Positions 47,430 through 59,800 of a DNA stretch of 64,000 nt are shown here, piece by piece. The stretch is from Bagarius yarrelli (lineage: Eukaryota > Chordata > Actinopteri > Siluriformes > Sisoridae): positions 100,001 through 164,000 of the forward strand of contig VCAZ01000037.1 in assembly GCA_005784505.1 (NCBI GenBank). The letters run 5' to 3'. The position numbers and the translations under genes were made by a program. Numbering within the stretch: position 1 is the stretch's first letter; every line of letters begins with the position of its first letter. The notes below the pieces were generated by a model. It had not been told where the DNA came from, did not search any database, and saw only the letters and a program-made list of their open reading frames with translations.

Positions 47430-50400
47430 TCACTGTGATTGATGGGAACTGGTGGAATAGAGGGTGTAGTCTGCAGTTCTTGCTCTGGCTGCCAGCTTCT
47501 TCCGGAGATCTCGAACCTCCTGCAGCAGTTGCCTCTCCTCATGGTCTAGCTTTCCTTGACCACGTTCTAAAGAAACTACACAGAAAAAAAGATGATCTCA
47601 ACACAATACAAAACTCTAGATTCAGGTTTTTTAGTGTATTATATGGGTTAATATGCAGCTTAAAATATGACAAAACTATTTGAATTGTGAAAATTTGATT
47701 TATTAAGAACTGTCATTTAACAAAAATTGAGGAAATATTACGGGGCATTTAAAATAGTTTCAACTATTTAACATTTTGATGTTGTTGTTTTTTTTGTTCT
47801 AAAGTCTAAGAGCAGTTATCCAAATGATACAGATTCAAGTAGGTCAGAGGTCATCTACAGTGAAGAGTAGATAATCTCTGAAAAGTTAATCAAACCATTT
47901 CTCCATTTACACAGAGGAAAGTGATTAAACATTTATGTATTGATATGTTAGTTTAGCGTTCCCAGCATGTGAGATGTTTGTCTAAATGGTGTCTGGTGTT
48001 TGTTTTATCCCACCCAGCATGTTTCCACCGCTTCTTTTCAAATTTAAACCCTAGGTTCTTATATAAACACTATTTTGAATGCCACATATTCAGTTTTGTT
48101 AAATTAAAATTTTCACAATTTGATTTTTAAGTAGTTTTGTCATATTTCAAACTCCTTATGTTTAAATATTAAAAGTCTTCATACTTACAGCATGTGGAGT
48201 TATCTGAAAGAGACTGGTTGTTCAGATGGACAGTGTTGGTATCCTGTGGGCTACTTGACTCTTTTGTAGACTGAGGAGAGCGACGCCTCCGTTCCCTCTG
48301 CAGATCTACAGAAAACACAGTCACTTTGAGCGCCTATAAAAGTTCATGACTTTACAAATTCATCATCAGGTTAATAAGGATTATCAGGTAATTAGACAGC
48401 AGAAAGCAGGCTTTCCAGAAGACATGTGTGTGTGTGTGTGTGTGGGTGGGGTGGGGGGTGGTAGTTCAGCATGGACACAATCCGCCTGATAACAAACCCG
48501 CTGTCACACCTCATGAAAAAAGGGGAGTGTCTCTATCTGTGGCACTAAGAGTTTATGAGGATCAGAAAAACGGGATTATTCAAATGATGTGAAGTTTAAC
48601 GCATAGACTCATGAATCTGCACAACTTTCCTAAAGGAATAATATTTGTGTCGTATGCCAGTCTGCTTAATTAGAGACATCAACTTGATATTTTACACCCC
48701 TAAACATGACACTGAGGATAATGAAATGTGATTGGTTGCTTTACATGTCAGTTAGATCTTCTTTTGGCTAATGAATGCAGACCTTCTGCCTGGCTACACA
48801 ATCTTTGGATATGGTGACAAAATTAATAAATTAGTGATTACATTCAAAACTGTAATAATTAATAAAACTCTTTTAAGTGCCACTTTAAAGGCAGCTTCAT
48901 CGGACTCTTATGTTAAATTACCAAATCAAACGTAAGATATCTTTGTAGTTGTATTATTAAAATGAAACTTACTCAGTGACTCTTTCTGACTCCTCCTTAG
49001 TGTGTTGTGGTGCTGTGTGATCTCGTGTCTTTGCTGGGACAGAAATGAATTCTGTAGGGCATCTGCGGTGGCGGTTACCTGTCTTTCCTCTGCCAGCATG
49101 GCCTGCTTAGCTACCACATCATTCCACTGGACAACAAACCAAGGTTTAAAAGATCATAAATCCATGTATGAAAGTAGTAAAATTAAAAACCAGGTTACAA
49201 ACATGTCTTCAGATCTCAGTTTATTAAGCATGTTATTAAAAATATTCCCCAAATCAACAGTCCACAGTCTAGCGGAAAGCCTTTCAGAAGTGTATTGAGC
49301 CATCCATCTATTTATCCATTAACCTACCCATTCCCTTTATCCTACCCATCACTTCATCCTACCCATCCCTTATCCATCTATCTATTTACCTTATCCATGC
49401 CTCCTATCCATCAATCAATCCATCCACTTATTTATCCTATTCATCCACTTACCCTATTTACTCATCATATCCATCCATCTTTATCTTCCTCCCTCCATCC
49501 ATCCATTTATCATATCCATTATCTTATTTCATTCATCCCTCCTTTCCAACCATCCTATCTATGTAGGGTGATGGGGTACAAACTTAAATTTTCCCACTAC
49601 TTCAGGAAAAAAAAACTCACCTGATTGCTCTCTGCTTCCATCATCATCTGAACAAGCCGCTCCTCTTTGGCGTGGGTTTCACAGCTAAGATTGCTCAGCT
49701 GCTGTCTCTGCATCTCCTGCTCTTCCTCCGCCCTCTTTAATCGCTTGATCACTTCTGTCTGCCATTCAGTATCTGCATCCAGTCGTCCCGCCTCTGCCAG
49801 AGACTCCTCCAGCACCTACAGAGACGACAGACATTTATATTATAATATTGTAAAACTTTAATTCGCTACTACAGTTTGAAAATGACAGCATAATTAACAA
49901 CTCTCCTAGCGTAAAAGTCTCACTCTGTCTTCTAATCTCTTCTGATCACTGGTCTCTGTAAGTGAAAGTGCTGCATACCTTTCTGGTGTCCTGGCTGAGA
50001 TCTGTGTCTGTCTGATGAAGGTTTAGAAAAACTGAGTCTCCCATTTCAACTCTTTGTCGCCAGGCATCAACTTCTGCTCTCACTTCCTTGCTCACACTCT
50101 CATGTTTTTTGGCCAATTGCTAAAATAGGCAATAAAATTCAGACGGAAGACAAAGAAAAGTGATTTCTCCAATGCAGACTGAAAGTATTCACAAAAACAG
50201 ACCTTGAGTTTTAACATTAACAAAACAACATCACCAGGAACTGAAAACGCAATACGCTAAACTCCAAAAAAAATTCAGTAGAATTACAGACCTAAATTAA
50301 CTAAAAATATATTAGAAAATATACATCAAATTATTTTTTTCTTAAAGTCATAATAAAACCTAAACATTGTAAAAACAAAAACAAATAGAAACCTATTACA

Positions 50401-50820
50401 TTAGATGATTTGGCTTATCATCACTCTGCTGACTGTATCGGAGACTGACCTGCTCTAGCAGTCTTCTCTGTGCATCCAGCTCCATTTGCCGGACTTCCAT
50501 ATCCTGTACAGCTAAAGCAGTCTCCTGCTCACGCAATGCCATCTAAAAAAAGCCCAAAACACACACAAACAATGGAAGGAATAATAAAATGCATCTTTTT
50601 TTTCAATCCAAAGAGCTCTCATATTAAAGATTATAGAAAACAAAAAAAAGACCTTTCTCTGGATCTCATCATCCAGTCGTCTGAGCTCCATCTTGCGCTG
50701 ATCTTGCTGGTGTTTGAGAAAACGCATCCTGGCAGCACTGAGTAGTGCGAGCTCTTTCACCTTCAACTCTCGTTTCATAGCAGCCAACCTGTACGTGCCA
50801 CAAAGTCAGTGGAAATGTAC

Positions 50821-50864
<44 letters not shown>

Positions 50865-53800
50865 TGTGTGTGTGTGTGTGTGTACACTAGAGGTCGACCG
50901 ACATCCCGATACTGATAGCTGGCATGGAGCACATTTGCCAGTAAACAATTAAATAACCAATCATTTTTAAAAAGGTTTTAAAACTTGTGTTATAAAACAG
51001 AACTATATGAAGATATTAATTAAATGAATACTGACATAAATAAAATACATTCAAAGAAAAACAAAAAGTTTGTACATTTAATGTACTTCAGTAAAAAACT
51101 CACCAATCACACTGATTAACTAGTCGACCTCTAATATACACACACAATGTACACAACTTGGATCAAGAGTATGAGGAAAATGAATCTCTGGCTCGGTATA
51201 ATGAGCGATAAACTCTCAATGCCGTGTAATACATCTTCAGTGATTATTATTATTACTACTGTTATTGTTATGTATGGATTGATGGACACAAAGGAATAAT
51301 AGAAAGTCTATAAACTTGTGCAAGAGGAAACTTAAGGGTTTCAATACAAAATATAACAACCTTTATGTGTCAGTTTAGGAGTACCAACACTGCACTGTTG
51401 TATGCCTGTAACAAAAAAAACAAAAAGGAGAGACCTGGTTCTCTGATGGGCCAGTTTGTTCTCTTCCTCTTGCAGGATTTGTCGTCGCTGTTCCTCGGCT
51501 TGCTGGAGCAACTCTTGTTGCGTGTACCAGGCTTCATCCTCAGCCCGCTGTCTCACTGCCTCAGCGCGCAGCTCCTGAAGAGCCTGTCTGCTCGCGCCCA
51601 GACACACAAACACATTAAGCCACTGCTAGTTCCTTTTTAATCACAGTAAAAAAAAAACCTACCAGCTCAAAACTGAGGCTTGCCTGTGGGAGCGTGTTTT
51701 ACGGTTTCGGAAATGTAGTTTATAATAAATGCCAATTAGACATTTGAAGCTTCTTTAGTGTTTCAACAAACAAAAACAACAAAAAAAACCCCTGAGCATT
51801 AATTACAAAATAAATCAACATGTACTGTTCTCAATCTATTTTTTAGGAAGTGGTAGTACAGTGGTTAAGGTGTTGGACTACTAACTGAAGGATCTGGGGT
51901 TGCACCACCAAGTTACCACTGCTGGGCCCCTAAGCGAGGCCCTTAAACCCCAATTGCTCATTGTATAAAATAGTTTATTTTGTGTCGCTATGGTAATAAA
52001 AGCACAAGTCCGCACCTCTCTCTGAGATATTCCATTTCTTGCTGACGGATTCGTTCTCGTTCCTGGGACTGATATTCCACTATAAATGTAGGATATTTGT
52101 TGAAGATCGGATACTGACCAGGCGTCAGAGGCTCAAAGTCATTTAGCATGGAACTTGGGTGCAGGTCTGCTGGGGTGATCTCCATCAACCGATACGCCTC
52201 CTTTAACATGGCGCTCATGTCCACGTTGTTCCGATGATGGAAAAAGTACTGAAGAGTGAGATCGTTCGAAGAAAACACAGACACTGGAATTAAAGGCGGG
52301 ATCATTCAACCTGGCTTCAGTTACAACCCACTTCCTGGTGAACACTTAAATAATCATTCAGCATATAAAAGTCACGCAGTGCTTTTGCTTCAGTCACATA
52401 AAGTTCAGAGCCAGTTTAGTCAGATTAGATCATTAAAGCTCCCTTTGCAGAACAGTCAAACATTAAAACTATAAAAATTATGGGAAACACTATGTTGATC
52501 AACAGTCACATGTGTATTTCTTATCGAAGAGAAAATGATCTCCTAATCTAAAGATACAAATTACCTCAAAGTCGTCCCTGTGAATGCAGAGGAGTAGCGG
52601 CGCCCTGCAGCAGGTCACGTAGGCCACCACAGCCATCAGGAGGAATGAAGGATGATTGGAGAAAACGTTATCAAACAACTTCAACCATTCGTCTCTAGTC
52701 AGTACCTCAGAGAACAGGGTTTGCAGCAGAGGCCACACATAAAGCTAAGAGAGAACAAAAAAATTGCAATGAATCACATTTGTTTTGATCGGGAGCCAGA
52801 AAACCCTGGTCCAACATGACAATATCCCTGTGCACAAAATCTCCATGAAGACATGTTGTGTTCCGGTTGAAGTGGAAGAACGTAAGTGTCTGGCACTTCT
52901 GACCCTGACTCAACCACACTGAACACTTAACCTGCCCTGATATTCAGGTTATTAAAGAAGAAAGAGTGGCATAGGGTGTTTTACGTCGGGAAGTCAGTAT
53001 CCTAATCATTTTGTTCATATAGTGTATATTTAACTCTTGCCAATTACTATTGTTATTAAATTTTGGAATTTTAATTGATTGAAATTGCAAAGCTGGTATC
53101 TTTGACCATAGAATTTTTTATTGTCTTGCAATGTTTCTTCTGTTCTTCTATATTTTATATTAACCCATCTAAAAACAATTGAATTTATACAGTCTACAAC
53201 AGTTTTGTTTGTTTTAAAAACCTATCTGAATAGATCTTCCCTCACATACCTGGGAGGTGACACCGCAGTTGACAAAATGGCCCAGCAGCTCCTTATCATG
53301 ATGAGCAAGGACATTCTCCACCATGCTCAGAATGTTCAGTGGGGGGTTGGGGAAGTACTCAAACCAATGCTGGCACCAGTTCACTTAAAAAAAACACAAA
53401 AAAGTTCACAAAAAACGACTATTGCCGTATAAAATCCCCTCAATATGTTTTTGTATTTTCACTGCTTATACAACACAACACTACAGAGGGTTGATCCGTT
53501 TGGTGTGGGTACCGATGACAGTAGCGACAACTTCAAAGCAGACGAGAGGATTGTTCTGGAACAGTTTGGCGAATGGGAACGCCAGCAGCGGGAGACACTC
53601 TGCTTCTCCAAAGATAGCTGACCAGTGAGCCAAAGCAGACAGGATCCTGCAGGCGTGTGTGAGAGAGAGGAAGGTCGTACAAATATATGATCAAATCAAA
53701 ATTAGTATCACTGTTTTTTTATGCTCATCATCATGTGCTATATACATAAAAACAACACAGCTTTGTAACTTCACCCAATTCTACAATGGGAAAAAAAGCA

Positions 53801-56800
53801 CCATGTGAATGAAGTTTCTTATTCATAATTTTTTTTTTTAATTATTATTATTATGACCTCTGCAGTCCTCTCTGTAGTTTTTGGCTCTTGATTGGATAGC
53901 GCTCCTGTAGACACACATAAGCAGAGTGCAGGCCTTTGTCAGTTAGACTGCTGAATACTGCATGATTCTCAGGAAGCTGCAGCAGAGAACGCCAAATGAA
54001 CATCCTGAAATAATTGCATACAAATGCATGAGTAAAGAGGTGAAAACAAGTGGAATAAAGAAAAACACAAATCAGCCAGTGCTCATTCATATAAATAGTT
54101 GATGTAAAATTTTTTACCTGTATTTAGCAGGATACTCTCCATGTGTTCTGAGTAAGAACTGAAGTCGCTTCTTATTCAGGCCACCTGGCAAATCATTCTA
54201 CACAGGAAATGAAACAGACGTACAGTTTTGAAGGTGTTATGTATAAACCATTTTAAAGAAAAGATGGACATGTCATAGCTACTTATAGACATCCATTACA
54301 GGTTTAGTAGACAGGGTTGACAGGCGTTAAGTGGATTTTCAGTACAGACAGACACTGATATTCATGTGGAACTCATACAACATGACTTGCAAAATCGCTA
54401 ACCTTCCATTATGGCTTCTTAAATGTATCCCTGCCCTGCCTATTGGGCTATCTAACATGAGAGAAATATATGTAACACCTTTTGCGTTCTGTCAACAATA
54501 GAGTGGTATGAAAAATAGAAGGAAATAAAGTAGAAGAGTGTAAAGAAAACTAGAACTGAGAAGCACCTCTTTGTTCTCCAGTGTGGAAACATCTGGGGGG
54601 CGCAGGGTTTTGGTGCGCACTCTGCGAGCAGCTGTTTTAGCTGGACGTAGTGTGGCTCCTGAGTGCACCTTCATCTTTAAGCAGGAAGTGTTAGCTTTCT
54701 TTCCTGCAGTTACAGTTTTCACCAAGGACTGTGGAGGCTGAAATAAAAGACATAACGGCACAGAAAGAGACAAAAATAAACAGCCAGGTAGGCAGACAGG
54801 CGAACAGAGAGACAAGCAGACATACAGACAGGCAGGGAGACAAAAAAAAAAAAAAAAAAACAGACAAAGAGACTAACAGCCATACAGTGACAGAAAGATG
54901 CAAGTGAACAAACAGGCAGAGAGACAGGTGGACAATAGGCAGATAGACAAATTGAAAGACAGGCAGACAGAAAGATGGACAGTTTTCAAACAGAGACAAG
55001 CAGAGACAGACAGGACAAAAAACAGACAAAGAGACTGGCAGGCTTTAATACAGGGTATGTTGAAGGAGAACACTTTCATCACAAGCAACATTTTTAAGAT
55101 GTGGAATATTTACCATGTAAAATAAGCAATGACTGCATGTTCACCTGAACCGCCTCACATAGCAACAGTTATTTATTTACTTGAACACTGTTACGTGTCA
55201 AACTTTAAGACATTTTCTTCTCTACCTTGTTGATTTCCTGAGTGAGAGCCTGCACACTGTATACTCTCACAGCACCACAGTCCATCACTGCTAAAACATG
55301 GCGGCCTTTAGGACAAATAGCAGCCGAGTTAATTGCATCATCATGAGAGCCGATTTCAAAGAGCTGCTTGCAGGTCTGTATGTTAATAAAACGCATGAGG
55401 CCGTCCTGACTCAAAACACCCAGGATCTAAAACACAAACATCCAGAAAAAGGACATTTAGCAGGATAAGCCTAATATGATTAAAAACAGAAATAAAAAAA
55501 TAAAATCTGCCGTCTTTAATTGCTAGTTTAACATGTTCAGAAGATTAATGGTTATTGCGATCAGTTTTTCCCCTGAGTAACAGTGTCAGAAGTTTTTTGT
55601 CGTGGAATTCACATTGTGAAAAAATGTTCATCATCGATCCAATAGGAGTGCTGTACTTCAAACCGCTGAGGGAAACGTGTAAACGAGTCCAGAACAGCAA
55701 AAAATATTATGGTCATGAGTCATGACCAAAATTACCACTACAGATTGTTTTTGGCGTCTGGCAGCTACATTAGCGTGATAATGCGGGTTACGGATAGTGT
55801 TACAGATTGACAATGTAAACTAGCAGCAACTCAGTTTTTAAACATACTTCATGATACAAACACGCCAAACGAGTGGAAACAGATCTGACTCGTCTGTTGC
55901 TTCTCTTAAGTAAACAGTCGCTTGCATGGAGTTGGAAATTAGCTATTAGCTATTGGTGTCCTCAAATGCTGAGAAATACAAGCTGATACCCATCTAGCAA
56001 GAAATATCATAAGGGAGGCGCCTAATTGATCCCAAGATTTCTCTGCACCAGTTCAAGACCTCAAACATACATCCAAAGGTATTAAGAACTTTCTTAAATG
56101 TATATAGAGTTGTGAAACTGATGGTTTGACCTGTGACCCGATTATATAAAGACGCGGACCTTTTTAAGGCAGACTACATTCCCAGAAAATCTGTAATTAG
56201 TTCTCCAAGATGGGGAGTGGTAGCACAGCGGGGAAGGTGTTGGACTACCCATCTAAAGATTGTTGGTTCGATTCCAGTGCTGGGCCCCAGAGCAAGGCCC
56301 TTAACCCTCAATTGCTCAGTGGGATCAATAAAATGGAAGTCGCTCTGGATAGAAGCATCTGCTAAATGTCAGAAATGTAAATGCAAGATGTTTGGAATAA
56401 GCTACTGTCCCATTTCTATTGTTCTTTCCATTCTGATCAAAAAAATATTTTGTCACTTTTTCTGCCTCAAACGTTTGCACTCTGTACATGACAATGTCTT
56501 TGTGTTGTTCTGAGGAAGTATTATTTCATTTAGTCCCTGATGTGCTATAGTACCTGGCTGGATCCTCTATCAAAACTGTCTGGCAGAAAAACGAGGTGCC
56601 TCACTGTCCGCACTTCCTGTGGCATCTGTAAAATTCTCAAGAGCTCTCGACTGTCCAAACTCCACAAATGAATAAGATTTGAGCGGCCAGCTGCAGCCAG
56701 TGTCTTTCCGTCTCTGCAGACGAAAAATATGGAAAAATTAATACATCTCCATTCATTGTCTGCTTCCTTGTTAGTTTTTCTTGCCGGGGTTATCTCTACT

Positions 56801-59800
56801 GGGCTCATTAGCATTCAAAGTTTATGTCTTAATTTTTTTATATCCGCTGTGTGATCTAATGTGTTTGATTGGTGATATTTTCACAGTCAGGCAAGTAATT
56901 GACTCAAATGCAATTTTTGTCATTGAGGCAGCAAACATTTAAATTATGCACGTCCTTTTAAAATTTTAACCCAAGAACCCAACAATCTACCAATAAACGT
57001 TCAAAATATATTCTCTTACTGCGTGACAGCAAACGCCTTGTAGTGTATCTGGGGGCCATCCTGTGGAACCGGTAGCTGATATTTGCAAAACAGCGTTTCA
57101 CTTTCCCAGGCAAAGATGGAGTCGTCGGTGAAACAGCTCAAAATAGTGTTACCCAGTGGGAGGAAAAAGACCTAAACAATCAAAAAACAAATCACAAAAA
57201 CTCACTGTATACTGTAAAATAGGTGGATGGCTATTTTTATACAACATAACAGAGCAGGGTAAACGATATTGCCCAGGTGGCCAGCAGTGGAGCCTTTTAA
57301 ATAAGCAGCCAATCACTGTTACCCCTAAGCAGCCACAGAACAGAAAAGGACGATTCTTCAGCATGAGAATAAGATGTGTTAAAACGCCATGCTCAGACCT
57401 TCTGTATTCCCACAGAGTGGCGCACGTTCAGTTTTCTCTTCCTTTGAAACGTGTCACAGTCCCAGAGCTGAGCCGTGTCTGATGAGGTGCTGATGGCATA
57501 GCGCCCTGATCCATGGACCGACAAAGAAGACACGGCACCCTCGTGACCCCTCATCCAGCTCACCAACTGTTTTGTCTCTAAAACACAGAAAAAGTATTAT
57601 ATCCATGAGGCGCTTGGGTTGAGTTACCACTGGGCTTGCTGCGATAGTTGGTGTTAAGCTGCAACACAGGTTATGTCCCTTAAGGCCCCCCCCCATCTTT
57701 TTAATTTTGTTTTAAGTGTTAGTTTTTTTTAATTAAATACGCATTTAAATTAAGTAAAACATTTTTACATCTCATGAGATTTTTCTTGTGTTAATAATGT
57801 GCTACACTGTCAACTGCCACTAATTCTAAAGTGAAAGTTAAATGTGCGCTGTCTTTTATAAGCTAATTAAGAGCGAAGGAAAGCAAGGAAAAGAGGCAAA
57901 CTCAAACGAGCAGCATCCGGACATATTTCTTCACCGTCACAACCCTAGTTAACAAATAGAGACAAGACCATGAAATATCTGCAATGTTTTATTTCATATG
58001 TGGAAATAAGTCAGATATAAATCGGATATGTGCATTAGCGTCTGCCATGTAAGCAGACAGTTTGGATTTTTACCTGACAGAATCCACAGCAAACAGAGAC
58101 TCTTTTATCAAGATATCACACTATAGAGACTGCGTCTGTTCCCGAACAAGATATACAATCGGCCAAACCAGCTTAATAGAAACAATTTAATTGATGGTCG
58201 ACAAATAAAAAAAATTCATGCAACACAGAGAAACAAATGCTAAAGTTTGGTTTATTAATATCGGGTCCCTTTCTGCGAAAGCGCTTTTTGTAAATGAGAT
58301 GATTACTAGTTATAATCTATAATAAATTACTGTTATAAACATGAGCCGTGTCCAAAAGGTAAAGACGGAGGGGTTGCATTAATCTAAAGTAATATTTTCA
58401 GTGTTTCTTAGAGAGCAGGTTTCAGGTACAAATCATTTGAAGTAATTAGATTAGATTAGATTCAACTTTATTGTCATTGTGCAAGGTACATGTACAGAGC
58501 CAATGAAATGCAGTTAGCATCTAACCAGAAGTGCATAAGTGGCTTATTTACAATAAATATCAGTGTACTAATAAATAGGGTATGGGGATGATAATTACAG
58601 AGGTGGGGGTAAATAATGTACAGAGGTATATGGATAGAGTATGGAGGTGTAACAATAGCTAGTTATAGATTGTGCAAAGATGCATAATGATAAGGTAGTG
58701 CAAAAGTACAGAAGTGGAGTTCAGTGCAGAAACAGCCACAGGAAAGAAGCTGTTTTTCAGTCTGTTTGTGCGGCTCTGAGGCATCGGTAGCGTCTGCCTG
58801 ATGGGAGGAGAGTGAACAGTCCGTGGTTGGGGTGAGAGGGATCTTTGATTATGCCTCTCGCCCTTTGCAGACAGCGTTTTTTGTGTATATTGTCCAGGGT
58901 GGGTAGCTGAGTGCCGATGATTCGTTGGGCGGTTTTCACCACCCTCTGAAGGGCTGTGCGGTCTGAAGCAGTGCAGCTGCTGTACCATACTGAGATGCAG
59001 TTTGTGAGGATGCTCTCGATGGTACTGCAGTAAAAGTTCTCCAGTATCCTATTGCTGAGATGGGACTTTTTTAAGTCTCCTCAGAAAATATAGGCGCTGT
59101 TGTTGTGCCTTTTTGACCAGGAAAGAAGAGTTCAGAGACCAGGTGAGATCCTCAGAGATGTGGATTCCTAGGAACTTGAAGCTAGGTACACGCTCAACAG
59201 CCGCTCCGTTGATGTGTATTGGAGGATGAGTGTGATTGCTAGCTCGTCTGAAATCCACAATGACCTCCTTTGTCTTCTTAGTGTTGAGTTCCAGGTTATT
59301 GTCCTCACACCATGCTGCCAGGTGCTGGATCTCCTCCCTGTAGGCCGTCTCATCGTTACCTCTGATCAGGCCTACCACCGTGGTGTCATCTGCGAACTTG
59401 ACAATGCTGTTTGACGCATAGACAGGCACGCAATCATAGGTGAAAAGGGAGTATAGGAGAGGGGACAAAACACAACCCTGGGGAACCCCGGTGCTGATGG
59501 TGAGATTGGAGGAGGTGATGTTATTCAGTCGAACAGACTGTGATCTGTTCGTAAGGAAGTCCAGGGTCCAATTGCAAAGGTGTGTGCTGATGCCGAGCTG
59601 TTTCAGCTTCAAGGTTAGCTTAGAAGGGCTAACTGTATTAAAAGCTGAACTAAAATCGACAAACAGCATCCTGGCATAAGTGTCGGGGTTGTCCAAGTGA
59701 GTCAGGGTAGAATGTAGTATTGTGGAAATGGCACAGTAATGGTGCTTAGGTCTCATCCAACAATATCCAGAGAAATAGACGCTAATAATAATCCCCTGTA

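Noticed and set aside
49295..49624. 109-codon Ser/Pro/His-rich frame
   Set aside because: It is translation of the ATCC tetranucleotide array in a tbc1d31 intron.
56212..56384. tRNA gene
   Set aside because: A and B boxes are present but there is no full cloverleaf, and the same unit with its non-tRNA tail is dispersed, so it is a SINE.
59049..59756. 235-codon minus-strand open frame as a host gene
   Set aside because: It is Rex1 RT fused by chance to L2 flank; the insertion site and target duplication are visible.
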